Below are positions 41,251 through 50,938 of a stretch of 64,000 bases of DNA, piece after piece. This DNA is from Chlamydia crocodili (lineage in GTDB: Bacteria; Chlamydiota; Chlamydiia; Chlamydiales; Chlamydiaceae). The notes beneath the pieces are model-generated. The model saw nothing but the letters and a program-made list of their open reading frames with translations, was not told the DNA's origin and made no database searches. Position 1 is the first letter of the stretch. The number at the start of each line of letters is the position of its first letter. The stretch covers positions 328,113 through 392,112 of the forward strand of contig NZ_CP060791.1 of the NCBI RefSeq assembly GCF_018343815.1, read 5' to 3'. The position numbers were made by a program, and so were the translations under genes.

Positions 41251-42770
41251 TGTTAGACAAGGAAAATTCCCTGTATGATACAGATAAAAAACTTTTCCTT
41301 GGGATAGACAAAGTTTTCCATTCTATTAAGGATCACTACGGACCTCTTACTTCGTCGCTATCTTTTTTCGAAAATGAAGGTTATCTAGCTTTATCTCGTA
41401 TAACCCTGGCGGATCCTCACGAAAATATTGGCGTAGATTTTGCCAAAGCCATGGCAAAGAAAATCCATAAGAAATATCTTGATGGTGTCACTACTGGTAT
41501 CATTTTACTCTACACTCTTCTTAAGGAAAGCTATTTTCTTTTAGATCGAGGTTTATCCCTGTATAAGCTTTGTTCTGCTTTAAAAAAAATGGGAGAAAAA
41601 CTTCTAACATCCTTGGGAACACATTCTTGGCCCTTAAAAGATAGTAATAAAGCCAAGGGGATCATCTTTTCTGCTTTTCCTGATCTTACAATTGCCACAG
41701 AGTTGGCAGAAGCTTTTTCAGCTGTAGGTTCTGAAGGATTTATTTTATTGTCGCAGCTCGGAGTATCGAATACACAGGTCACTCAGGGATTAAAAATCCC
41801 GCGTGGTTATCTATCTCCTTATTTTATTTCTCAATCCACACAACGTACAGTCATACTTTCTCATCCCCGCATCTTTGTTACCGATAAGAAAATCACTTCA
41901 ATACTTAGCTTTCTTCCTCTACTACAAGAATTACAAGAGAATGATGAACAGCTGCTTATTTTCTGTAAGGGTATAGATCAAGATGCTCTTGCCACATTCA
42001 TGGCAAACAAATTTGAGAACCTTCTACAAATTGTTGTTGTTGATTTGAATGATCCCTCTCTTGATCCAACTTTTTTCGAAGACATCACTTTATTCACAGG
42101 AACTACGGTTTTCTCTCAAAATTTTTCTCCAGCTATGCAACTACCCGAATGCGCATCTTTAGGTTCTTGTGTCTCTGTAGAAATCTCTCAAGAAGAAACA
42201 GTAATTATTCGTGGAAATAGTGTGTCTGAAGTTCTAGCATTGAAAATACATCAAATAGAGGAAGAAATACGCACTAGCTATTCTCAAGAAACAAAAACCT
42301 CATTAATAAAAAGAAAGCATCGATTACAAAGTTCCGTTGCTATTGTTCCTGTCCGAGAAGAAAATAAATTTTTCTATTCCCTAGCGCTCTCTACATTAAC
42401 ATCTGCCTTAGATAAAGGTTATATTCCTGGAGGTGGTGCGGGCTTATTCTATGCTTCTTTAAATCTATGTGAAGAAGATAAAGTGTCCGAAGAAGAACGA
42501 GGAGCCATGAATGTTATACAAGCATGCTGCCGAGCGCCTTTAGAGCAATTAATCAAGAATTTAAAATTAGATAATAAGGTTGTTATCAATAAACTCATAT
42601 CGTTATCGACTCCAAGTCTCGGAATGAATGTCCTTTCTCAGCAAATTGAAGATCTGATTGCTTCAGGAATCTTAGATCCTCTAGCTAAAGTAAAAGATAT
42701 TTTTTCCTTAGCATTAGAAACAGGATTAAATATACTTTCATCGAAAGTAATCATCAATGATACAAAGTAA
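41250..42770 (+). CDS. groEL3: Divergent chaperonin GroEL3 (Hsp60-3)
   Basis: 506 aa GroEL-family protein, about 40 residues shorter than E. coli GroEL. The ATP-site GDGTTT motif is altered to LDGVTTG (residues about 78-84, Asp kept), and the C-terminal GGG motif is YIPGGGAGLFYASL. The C-terminal GGM tail is missing and there is no groES beside it. Chlamydiae carry three GroEL paralogues and this one is strongly diverged, so canonical folding activity is doubtful. Preceded by the structured leader described above. AGAGG lies six bases before the ATG. Confidence 0.9.
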   Translation: MLDKENSLYDTDKKLFLGIDKVFHSIKDHYGPLTSSLSFFENEGYLALSRITLADPHENIGVDFAKAMAKKIHKKYLDGVTTGIILLYTLLKESYFLLDRGLSLYKLCSALKKMGEKLLTSLGTHSWPLKDSNKAKGIIFSAFPDLTIATELAEAFSAVGSEGFILLSQLGVSNTQVTQGLKIPRGYLSPYFISQSTQRTVILSHPRIFVTDKKITSILSFLPLLQELQENDEQLLIFCKGIDQDALATFMANKFENLLQIVVVDLNDPSLDPTFFEDITLFTGTTVFSQNFSPAMQLPECASLGSCVSVEISQEETVIIRGNSVSEVLALKIHQIEEEIRTSYSQETKTSLIKRKHRLQSSVAIVPVREENKFFYSLALSTLTSALDKGYIPGGGAGLFYASLNLCEEDKVSEEERGAMNVIQACCRAPLEQLIKNLKLDNKVVINKLISLSTPSLGMNVLSQQIEDLIASGILDPLAKVKDIFSLALETGLNILSSKVIINDTK

Positions 42771-43195
42771 ACTATTCAGAAATTTTTTATATTCAAACAC
42801 AAGATATTTTTTAGCCTCTAAATATTTCTATTTTAATATTTTGAGAACGTGCTGCCTTGCTGCAGCTTCATAAGATCTCTAAATAAAGCAGTTAATAAGA
42901 AAATCCTAACACAGTACCATGTCTACTTTAGTGTTTTATCCCAGAAATATTTTTAGAATGAGAACACTGTTCCCTCCCTTTCTAAATATTAGAACATCAC
43001 GTTATCTTTGTTCTCTTGGAGATAAAATCTCACAATTATATTTCCTCTCCCTTTGAGGAAAGAACTCGAATTGTTATTAAAGATTCATGGCAAAAGAACA
43101 AGGATCTTAAAAGTAGTTTAGCATAGAAAAAAGGCTCTCTTTTTTATTAGCTCTTACGCTTCTAAAATTAAGATATCCTTGGGGAAACAGGTGAT
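42771..43195. other. 425-bp gap between groEL3 and metallophosphoesterase
   Basis: AT-rich. It contains a GCTGC/GCAGC hairpin near 42850-42866 that could end the groEL3 transcript, a 45-codon basic frame at 42919-43056 listed separately, and an AAAAAAG/CTTTTTT repeat near 43125-43145. Nothing else coding is visible. Confidence 0.4.
42919..43056 (+). CDS. Possible 45-aa strongly basic peptide
   Basis: ATG frame of 45 sense codons, with about six Arg/Lys and one acidic residue, containing MRTLFPPFLNIRTSR and ending ISQLYFLSL. No clear Shine-Dalgarno site precedes the ATG. Its size and charge resemble small late-stage chlamydial peptides such as LtuA, though I cannot show homology and the location differs from that gene in other species. 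It may be a chance frame. Confidence 0.3.
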   Translation: MSTLVFYPRNIFRMRTLFPPFLNIRTSRYLCSLGDKISQLYFLSL

Positions 43196-44077
43196 ATGCA
43201 TAACAAATCTTCAGAAGCTCATCGTATCATTCATATTTCTGATGTGCATTTTTGTGTCTTTCCCAAGAATCCATTAATCTGTCTTAATAAAAGATTTAAA
43301 GGAGCATTACGCCAAGTATTTGGTGGTGTTACATTCCAATCATCAACTATATCCGAACGGTTCCCTGATTTAGCTGTAAAATTACAAGCTGATAGCATTT
43401 GTATTACGGGAGATTTTTCTCTTACAGCTTTGGATGCAGAGTTCCTACTTGCTCAAAATTTTGTGAATAACTTAGAACAGCATGCTTCCGTCTACGTACT
43501 TCCTGGAAATCATGACGTTTATACCCAGAAGGCACTGAATCATCAAACGTTTTATCAATACTTTCCTAATACACAATTGCAAAATGAGCAGATCTCTTTT
43601 AATAAACTTATAGACCACTGGTGGCTAGTCTTATTAGATTGTTCTTGTTTGAATGGTTGGTTCTCAGCGAATGGCATGATAAAATCATCTCAAATTTCTG
43701 TTTTAGAAAATTTCATTCTTAGCCTCCCTCCAAAAGAAAATATTATTATCGCTAATCATTATCCTCTTTTACCTACAAAAGACCCTTCTCATGATTTAAT
43801 TAACCATCTACTTTTACAACATGTCCTGAAAAAGTATACTAATGTACGTTTGTATCTTCACGGGCATAATCATCAAGCTGCAGTTTACAACTGTAAAGAT
43901 CATGCACCAAATATGATTTTAAATAGCGGTTCTATCTCATTACCCTCTAATGCACGTTTTCATATTATAGACTTATACCCCCAAGGGTATCATGTCTATA
44001 CTGCAGTAATAACAAATCTCTTGGATACAAAAGAACCTTTAGAGATCTCTATAGAAGCTAGTCTGGAGTCGTGGTAG
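43196..44077 (+). CDS. Calcineurin-like metallophosphoesterase
   Basis: 293 aa. The five metal-ligand blocks are in order: HISDVHF (about 12), GDFSL (about 77), GNHDVY (about 104), NHYPLLP (about 185) and LHGHNHQA (about 222). A binuclear-metal hydrolase of the cyclic-nucleotide/UDP-sugar pyrophosphatase type. The substrate cannot be read from the sequence; lipid A-type UDP-diacylglucosamine hydrolysis or cAMP hydrolysis are possibilities. Starts after GGGGAAACAGGTGAT. Ends 46 bp from the convergent small coiled-coil gene. Confidence 0.85.
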   Translation: MHNKSSEAHRIIHISDVHFCVFPKNPLICLNKRFKGALRQVFGGVTFQSSTISERFPDLAVKLQADSICITGDFSLTALDAEFLLAQNFVNNLEQHASVYVLPGNHDVYTQKALNHQTFYQYFPNTQLQNEQISFNKLIDHWWLVLLDCSCLNGWFSANGMIKSSQISVLENFILSLPPKENIIIANHYPLLPTKDPSHDLINHLLLQHVLKKYTNVRLYLHGHNHQAAVYNCKDHAPNMILNSGSISLPSNARFHIIDLYPQGYHVYTAVITNLLDTKEPLEISIEASLESW

Positions 44078-44122
44078 TTTAAAAAAAGAGTAAGATGAAA
44101 AATAGAAGAAACTGTGGAAAAA

Positions 44123-44344
44123 CTACACACCTTCTTCATAAATTTTTTCTGCGACAACTCGAAATACCTCTGGAGTATCTGGAACTTCGCAATGAGAAAT
44201 GTCACGAGTAGATTCCGGCATAGCTACAAGCTTTTCAACCCAAACTTTCCGTTTCCTTTGTTCTTCAAGAACTAAAGCCTTATCTCGTAATTTTTTAAGT
44301 AGCTCTGCTTCTGCAGACAGCTCTTTTATTTTTTTTGTTTCCAT
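44123..44344 (-). CDS. Small coiled-coil protein of unknown function
   Basis: 73 aa from the ATG at 44344 (METKKIKEL...); an upstream TTG at 44380 would add 12 residues. The first 40 residues form a charged coiled coil (ELSAEAELLKKLRDKALVLEEQRKRK). The rest is polar: SHCEVPDTPEVFRVVAEKIYEEG. Immediately downstream of efp on the same strand (about 58 bp gap). Small, conserved by position among chlamydiae, function unknown. Confidence 0.7.
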   Translation of the reverse strand: METKKIKELSAEAELLKKLRDKALVLEEQRKRKVWVEKLVAMPESTRDISHCEVPDTPEVFRVVAEKIYEEGV

Positions 44345-44402
44345 ACTATGGAATCTAAAAAAATTGTGTTTTTTACACAATAGAACTTCTTATAGCTAGC
44401 AA

Positions 44403-44975
44403 CTACTTAGAAACTCGAGATTCATAACTCCCTGTACGTGTATCTATTTTAACGACTTCACCCTCTTCAATGAAAATAGGAACCATAATTTTTGCTCCTG
44501 TATTTGTCACTGCTGGTTTTAATACTCTTCCTGAAGCCGTATCTCCGCGTACACCTGGTGCTGTTTCAGCGATAGTAAGTTCCATAAAAATTGGAGGTTC
44601 TACTCCGATAACGTTACCGTTGTATAAGACTAATGTATAGATGGTATCTTCTAATAACCATTGACGGATATTTTCTATTTTATCCCAGAAAATCATCTCT
44701 TGTTCAAATGTCTCATCATCCATGAAGGTAGCTCCTTCTTGATCTGAGTAAAGGAAACGCATCTGTTGTTCTCGTACATCTGCGGTTTCTACAGATTCCC
44801 CAGACTTAAACGTCCTTTCAATGACTCTTCCAGTCAAAAAATTCTTTACCTTAATCCTGTTGAAGGCTTGGCCTTTTCCTGGTTTTACAAAGTCATTTTG
44901 CAAAATCAAATAGGGTTGACCATCTATTTCTATTCTTAATCCTACACGAAATTCACTAGTACTTACACGAACCAT
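44403..44975 (-). CDS. efp: Elongation factor P
   Basis: 190 aa, normal for EF-P. Three beta-barrel domains; the modified loop is FVKPGKGQAF with K34, the residue lysylated in bacteria with EpmA. The conserved C-terminal domain III contains TGAKIMVPIFIEEGEVVKIDTRTGSY. Rescues ribosomes stalled at polyproline. AAGGA lies 11 bases before the ATG. Chlamydiae carry two efp paralogues. Confidence 0.96.
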   Translation of the reverse strand: MVRVSTSEFRVGLRIEIDGQPYLILQNDFVKPGKGQAFNRIKVKNFLTGRVIERTFKSGESVETADVREQQMRFLYSDQEGATFMDDETFEQEMIFWDKIENIRQWLLEDTIYTLVLYNGNVIGVEPPIFMELTIAETAPGVRGDTASGRVLKPAVTNTGAKIMVPIFIEEGEVVKIDTRTGSYESRVSK

Positions 44976-45178
44976 GGGGCCATTTATCCTTAAAATTCTC
45001 CCATTTATGTTATCTTAGGACCTTTTCCTTTGTCCAGAAGAATGTCTTGTATGGCGTAGGTCCATACATCAACAAAAAATTATTGATTTTAGTTTAAACG
45101 TGCAATTTTCCTATACACCGTATAAAACAAGTTATTATTTGATCTCGACAATATCTAGTTAAACTAGGGAGCAAAAGT

Positions 45179-46054
45179 ATGTTCAAGCAAAAAGACACAA
45201 ATATCAATGAATCAAAAATAGCTCAGGATATGCTGGAGCGTTATTCTGGATCGACTATTGAAGAATTTTGTCCTTATCTGCTCTTAACGAACTTTGCTTA
45301 TTACACTCATGTATTTGCAGAAGCTTATCAAGTACCCATTTCAAAGGGATCAATGTTTTCTGCAGCACACGCGCCTCAGGTAAATGCTTCCATTCTTGAT
45401 TTTAAGTTGGGGTCTCCTGGGGCAGCTTTAACTGTAGACCTATGTTCATTCCTTCCTAATATAAAGGCTGCTGTAATGCTGGGTATGTGTGGGGGACTAC
45501 GTTCACACTATCAAGTTGGGGATTATTTTGTGCCGATAGCTGGCATTCGAGGAGAAGGAACTTCTGATATTTATTTCCCTCCGGAAGTCCCTGCTTTAGC
45601 AAATTTTATGGTTCAAAAAACTATTACAGAGATACTAGAAGAGAAAAAATCCAGCTACCATATCGGAATTACCCATACTACAAATATCCGCTTTTGGGAA
45701 TTCAATAAGGAATTTCGAAAGAAGCTTTATGAAAATAAAGCTCAAACCATAGAAATGGAGTGCGCTACATTATTTTCCGCAGGTTATAGAAGAAATCTTC
45801 CTATGGGGGCTCTACTAGTTATCTCAGATTTGCCGCTAAGAAAAGAAGGAATAAAGACTAAGGAAAGTGGAAATTTTGTATTGAAGACATACACCCAAGA
45901 CCATATCACTACAGGAATTGATGTCGTAACAAAATTAGACACAGTATTGAAAAGCCGTCCTACAAAAACCCAAAAAGGCTTACCTCATATGGAACTCGGA
46001 GAGGCCGATGATACTATGCCTAAAGATTCTGGGATCTCAGATAGTGATTACTGA
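45179..46054 (+). CDS. amn: AMP nucleosidase, catalytic domain only
   Basis: 291 aa. Matches the phosphorylase-like catalytic half of E. coli Amn (484 aa): VPISKGSMFSAAHAPQVNAS, VMLGMCGGLRSHYQVGDYFVP, ETIEMECATLFSAGYRRN with the catalytic glutamates and LLVISDLPLRKEGIKT. The N-terminal allosteric domain is absent, so regulation by ATP may differ. Splits AMP to adenine and ribose 5-phosphate. GGGAG lies seven bases before the ATG. The stop overlaps that of transketolase by 7 bp. Confidence 0.88.
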   Translation: MFKQKDTNINESKIAQDMLERYSGSTIEEFCPYLLLTNFAYYTHVFAEAYQVPISKGSMFSAAHAPQVNASILDFKLGSPGAALTVDLCSFLPNIKAAVMLGMCGGLRSHYQVGDYFVPIAGIRGEGTSDIYFPPEVPALANFMVQKTITEILEEKKSSYHIGITHTTNIRFWEFNKEFRKKLYENKAQTIEMECATLFSAGYRRNLPMGALLVISDLPLRKEGIKTKESGNFVLKTYTQDHITTGIDVVTKLDTVLKSRPTKTQKGLPHMELGEADDTMPKDSGISDSDY

Positions 46055-48045
46055 GAAAGTATCCTTTGTAAAATACAATCCGCAGTAAATCCACAAGCTT
46101 CTGCCACATCAGCAGGAGCTCCCGAATAACCAAATCTATCCATAGCAATGGCTAAACCATTAGAACCAATATATTTATACCATCCCAATGCAGATCCTGC
46201 TTCTATAGATACTCTTAAACCCAAATCACCGCCGATTACACTCTCTCGATATTCAAAATCTTGTTGTTCGAATAGTTCCCAACAGGGGAAGGAAATTACA
46301 CGAACTTTCTTATCTAGGTAGATCAACTCTTGAGCTACAGCTAAAGCTAAGTGTAATTCTGATCCGGTAGCAAATAAAGTATAATCTGGCTTGCCTTGAG
46401 TCTCTTTTAAAACAATATAAGCTCCACGCCCCACACCTTCTTTAAACGGTCTGTTTGTTTGCGCTAGAGTAGGTAAATTCTGCCGGGAAAGAATCAATGC
46501 CGTGGGGCCGAGATAACGTAATGCTGCATGCCAAGCTCCTTTCACTTCGTTAGCATCTCCAGGACGGATAACTTGCAAACCCGGAATTGCCCTTAATGAC
46601 ATGATCTGCTCAATAGGTTGATGTGTTGGACCATCCTCTCCAACGAAAATAGAATCATGAGTAAATTGGTAAATAACAGGTAACTTTGCCAATGCTGCTA
46701 AACGAATCGCATTCCTTAAGTAATCAGAGAATACTAAGAATGTTCCCCCAAAAGGTCGGAATACTTGAGAATAGGCTAAACCGTTCATAATAGCCCCCAT
46801 ACCAAATTCTCGAACACCGTACTTAATGTTCCTACCAGAGAAGTCGTGACTATTAATATCTTTAGCATCTGCTATCCATGTTCCATCTGAACTTGATAGA
46901 TCTGCAGATCCCCCAATAAGGGAAGGAATGTTTTTAGCTAAATTTTGAATTATCTTGTTAGACGCAGCACGGCCAGCTATAGCTTCTGGCATTTCTACAC
47001 CTTCAAGTATTGTCTCTAATTTTTCTGAGGATATTGGAGCTTTTAGCGAAAGAAATTCTTGATGCAAATCAGGAAATTGACGTGACCAAACACGGAAATC
47101 ATCTTGCCATTCCTCTTGAACTTTACGATCTTCTTGTAATTTATGGGAGAAGAAAGATTTCACCAAAGGAGAAATAAAGAATTTTTCCTCAGGAAGATGC
47201 CAGAAACGTTTTGTCTGCTCCACTCCATCTTCTCCTAAAGGCGACCCATGCGCCTTATGACTTCCTTCTTTAGGAGAGCCATGACCTATAACTGTATGAG
47301 CTACTATCAATACAGGACGCTGCTGTGATTGTTTAATTTTTATAAATGTTTCGTGGATTGCGAGAAAATCATACCCATCTATTTCATAAACTTCCCAACC
47401 GTAAGATTCAAAACGTTTTTTTACGTCTTCAGAACTTACTTCCCCTAAGAAGCCATCTAAAACAATATTATTGTAATCATATATAACTACGAGATTATCT
47501 AAACCTAAGGTTCCTGCTAAACTACAGACTTCATGGCTAACGCCTTCCATCATGCATCCATCACCAGATAAACAATAGACTTTACCATTGAAAATTTCAT
47601 GCTCAGGTCGATTAAAACGGACTTGAAGCATTTTCATAGATAAAGCCATACCTACGGCATTGCCTAAACCCTGACCCAAAGGTCCTGTAGTAGCTTCAAC
47701 ACCCTCTGTTTCTCCAAATTCCGGATGACCAGGAGTCCGTGAATGTAACTGACGAAATTGCTGGAGATCTTCTAAAGAAACATCGTATCCAGCAAGATGA
47801 AGACAGGCATATAATAAAGCCGAGCCGTGTCCTGCTGATAAAACAAACCGGTCTCTATCAATCCATAAAGGATCTTTGGGATTATGTCTCAAAACATAAC
47901 TATATAAGTATGCGGCAAGTTCCGCACAACCTAAAGGCAATCCCGGATGACCAGAACCAGCTTTTTGAATGATCTCTATGCTTAACTGTTTAAGAGTTCC
48001 TGAGATCTTTTCTAAGATATCTATATCTACTTCTCTGTTCACCAT
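46048..48045 (-). CDS. tkt: Transketolase
   Basis: 665 aa, thiamine-diphosphate enzyme of the non-oxidative pentose phosphate pathway. GSGHPGLPLG near the N terminus; the TPP/Mg site GDGCMMEGVSHE ... YDYNNI; the central DSIFVGEDGPTHQP; VRISIEAGSALGWY-like C-terminal loop (LRVSIEAGSA). Length is standard. Convergent with amn. Confidence 0.97.
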   Translation of the reverse strand: MVNREVDIDILEKISGTLKQLSIEIIQKAGSGHPGLPLGCAELAAYLYSYVLRHNPKDPLWIDRDRFVLSAGHGSALLYACLHLAGYDVSLEDLQQFRQLHSRTPGHPEFGETEGVEATTGPLGQGLGNAVGMALSMKMLQVRFNRPEHEIFNGKVYCLSGDGCMMEGVSHEVCSLAGTLGLDNLVVIYDYNNIVLDGFLGEVSSEDVKKRFESYGWEVYEIDGYDFLAIHETFIKIKQSQQRPVLIVAHTVIGHGSPKEGSHKAHGSPLGEDGVEQTKRFWHLPEEKFFISPLVKSFFSHKLQEDRKVQEEWQDDFRVWSRQFPDLHQEFLSLKAPISSEKLETILEGVEMPEAIAGRAASNKIIQNLAKNIPSLIGGSADLSSSDGTWIADAKDINSHDFSGRNIKYGVREFGMGAIMNGLAYSQVFRPFGGTFLVFSDYLRNAIRLAALAKLPVIYQFTHDSIFVGEDGPTHQPIEQIMSLRAIPGLQVIRPGDANEVKGAWHAALRYLGPTALILSRQNLPTLAQTNRPFKEGVGRGAYIVLKETQGKPDYTLFATGSELHLALAVAQELIYLDKKVRVISFPCWELFEQQDFEYRESVIGGDLGLRVSIEAGSALGWYKYIGSNGLAIAMDRFGYSGAPADVAEACGFTADCILQRILSQ

Positions 48046-48310
48046 TTGTCGGACCTAAAAGTGCTTCACAAGAATACAAAGATCAAAATTATAGGGCATG
48101 CATTACCAAAAAGCAAGACTCCTCAATTCATATACGCTTTCATAACTCTTATACGTCAATTGCACACTGATTTATCTCAACTGAACAAAACATTTGTCTA
48201 CACTTAAAAACAAAAAAAATCTTTCTTAGGACAGTATTAGAGACTAAAATCAATCTCTCCCATATAATTAGAGCAAGTTCAACATTTTTGACATTACAAA
48301 GTCATTTCTT

Positions 48311-50938
48311 ATGTTAAGTAACACTCTTCGATCTAATTTTTTAAAATTTTACGCTAATCGCCACCACACTATCGTTCCTTCTTCCCCCGTCTTCCCTCAT
48401 AATGACCCTTCAATTCTTTTTACCAACGCAGGAATGAACCAATTTAAGGATATTTTTTTAAACAAGGAAACTGTGAGCTATTCGCGAGCCACCACTTCTC
48501 AAAAATGTATCCGTGCGGGAGGCAAGCATAATGACCTCGATAATGTTGGACATACATCTCGTCATCTTACTTTCTTCGAAATGTTGGGCAATTTTTCTTT
48601 TGGTGATTATTTTAAAGAGCAAGCAATTGCTTTTGCCTGGGAAGTATCTCTATCTGTATTTAATTTCGATCCTGATTTTATTTATGCGACTGTTCATGAA
48701 AAAGATGATGAAGCTTTTGCTCTTTGGGAAAAGCATCTCCCCTCAGAGCGTATTTTCAGATTAACTGATAAGGACAACTTCTGGAGTATGGCAGAAACCG
48801 GTCCTTGTGGATACTGTTCTGAACTTCTTTTTGATCGTGGCGAAAAGTTTGGTAAGGCCACCTCTCCCTTAGAAGATGCTGAAGGTGAACGCTTTTTAGA
48901 ATATTGGAACCTTGTTTTCATGGAATTCAATCGTACAGCTGAGGGTTCTCTATTAGCTTTACCTAGCAAACATGTCGATACAGGCGCAGGTTTAGAACGC
49001 CTGGTTTCTATTATTTCTGGGACAGATACAGTTTTTGAAGCCGATGTTCTACGTCTTCTTATCTCAAAAACAGAAGAATTATCAGGGAAAACTTATCACG
49101 CAGACCAAGCTTTAGGTTCTGCTTTTAGAGTCATTGCAGATCACACACGCTCATTATCTTTTGCTATTGCTGATGGTTTGCTTCCTGGAAACACAGAACG
49201 TGGTTATGTATTAAGAAAAATTTTAAGAAGATCCGTAAATTATGGGAAACGTTTAGGGTTTACCAAACCTTTCTTAGCAGAAATTGTCCCTTCTTTAGTT
49301 GATGCTATGGGAGAGGCTTATCCTGAATTACGCCTATCTCTATCTCAAATTCAAGAAGTTATGACTATGGAAGAAGAGAATTACTTTAAATCTCTTCATC
49401 GTGGTGGGAACTTACTCCAACAGGTACTCAAATCATCATCGTCATCCTCTATCATTTCTGGGGAGGACGCCTTCAAATTAAAAGACACTTATGGGTTACC
49501 CCTTGATGAAATCGCTTTATTAGCTAAAGATTACGATTTCTCCGTAGATATGGAAACCTTTTATCAATTAGAAGAGGAAGCCAAAGAGCGTTCTCGAAAA
49601 AATATTACCAAATCTCATAGTTCTACAGATGCAGTTTATGACGCATTATCCCTAGGAGAGAATTCAGAGTTTATTGGTTATAATGACTTATCCTGTGATA
49701 CATTTATTGAAGCAATAGTTTGTGATGGCAAACGAGTGTCTTCACTTAAAGAGAAAGAAAAAGGCGCCTTAATTTTAAAAGTCACTCCTTTCTATGCAGA
49801 AAAGGGTGGCCAAATTGGAGATGCTGGAGAGATATTCTGTTCTGATGGAACATTTATTGTTAGCCATACAACATCTCCAAAAGCAGGAATGATAATTCAT
49901 CATGGAGAAGTTTCCCAAGGACAACTTTCTCAAGACCAAGCAATAACTGCACAAGTAAATTGTATTCGTAGAAAGAAAATTGGCAATAATCATACGGGCT
50001 GTCATCTCCTACATAAGGCTTTAGAGATGACTCTTGGTGATCATGTTCGGCAAGCAGGATCTTATGTTGACGATTCAAAAATTCGTTTAGATTTCACTCA
50101 TCCCAAAGCTATTGCTCCAGAAGATTTAGCTTCTATTGAACTTTTAGTTAATGAAAAGATCAGAGAAAATCATCGTGTGGAAACTCGTGAAGCTATGTAT
50201 TCTGATGTTATGAATTCCAAAGAAATCAAACAATTTTTTGGAGATAAGTATAGTGATATTGTTCGCGTAGTCTCAGCAGGGTTTTCTCATGAACTTTGTG
50301 GAGGAACTCATGCAGAATTTACAGGAGATCTCGGTTATTTCCGTATCCTTAAGGAACACGCTATAGCTACAGGAATACGCCGCATAGAAGCTGTAACAGG
50401 CAGAGAGGCTGAGACTCTAGCACATCAAGACAACGAGAATCTCAATGAAATTTCTCTTATCTTACAATCTCCTCGAGATCAAATTCTGAATAAATTACAA
50501 AACATTCTAGAAGAGAAAAAAGAACAAGCAAAAGAGATTTCTGAATTAGAGAATAAGCTTATTAATTCTCTATTGGATAAGCTTATTGACCGTCGTCAAC
50601 AGGTTGAAGATGTTTCCTATTTGATTCATCACTTACCTGAATCAGAAAGTCATCGTCTACAACAGTATGCTAACTGCTTACATCAGAAAATACCCTCACG
50701 TTTAATTTCCTTATGGACGACTCAAAAAAATGGGAAATATATCATCTTTTCTCGAATTTCTGATGATCTTGTTAAACAAGGACTACAGGCTAAAGATCTT
50801 TTAAAAATATTACTCACACCTTGTGGTGGTCGTTGGGGAGGAAAGGATATATTTGCACAAGGTAGTGCTGATCATCTCCCACAAGCAGACGCATTAAATA
50901 ATACTTTATGGCAATGGATTTCGACCCAGTTAATTTAA
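48311..50938 (+). CDS. alaS: Alanyl-tRNA synthetase
   Basis: 875 aa, class II enzyme with editing domain. The catalytic core begins [11 protein letters not shown] and has [15 protein letters not shown]. Editing-site metal ligands are [12 protein letters not shown] (about 560) and [13 protein letters not shown] (about 660). The coiled coil and C-Ala domain follow to the end. The end overlaps mfd by 31 bp. A perfect TATAAT lies about 40 bases upstream of the start (near 48263). Confidence 0.97.
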   Translation: MLSNTLRSNFLKFYANRHHTIVPSSPVFPHNDPSILFTNAGMNQFKDIFLNKETVSYSRATTSQKCIRAGGKHNDLDNVGHTSRHLTFFEMLGNFSFGDYFKEQAIAFAWEVSLSVFNFDPDFIYATVHEKDDEAFALWEKHLPSERIFRLTDKDNFWSMAETGPCGYCSELLFDRGEKFGKATSPLEDAEGERFLEYWNLVFMEFNRTAEGSLLALPSKHVDTGAGLERLVSIISGTDTVFEADVLRLLISKTEELSGKTYHADQALGSAFRVIADHTRSLSFAIADGLLPGNTERGYVLRKILRRSVNYGKRLGFTKPFLAEIVPSLVDAMGEAYPELRLSLSQIQEVMTMEEENYFKSLHRGGNLLQQVLKSSSSSSIISGEDAFKLKDTYGLPLDEIALLAKDYDFSVDMETFYQLEEEAKERSRKNITKSHSSTDAVYDALSLGENSEFIGYNDLSCDTFIEAIVCDGKRVSSLKEKEKGALILKVTPFYAEKGGQIGDAGEIFCSDGTFIVSHTTSPKAGMIIHHGEVSQGQLSQDQAITAQVNCIRRKKIGNNHTGCHLLHKALEMTLGDHVRQAGSYVDDSKIRLDFTHPKAIAPEDLASIELLVNEKIRENHRVETREAMYSDVMNSKEIKQFFGDKYSDIVRVVSAGFSHELCGGTHAEFTGDLGYFRILKEHAIATGIRRIEAVTGREAETLAHQDNENLNEISLILQSPRDQILNKLQNILEEKKEQAKEISELENKLINSLLDKLIDRRQQVEDVSYLIHHLPESESHRLQQYANCLHQKIPSRLISLWTTQKNGKYIIFSRISDDLVKQGLQAKDLLKILLTPCGGRWGGKDIFAQGSADHLPQADALNNTLWQWISTQLI

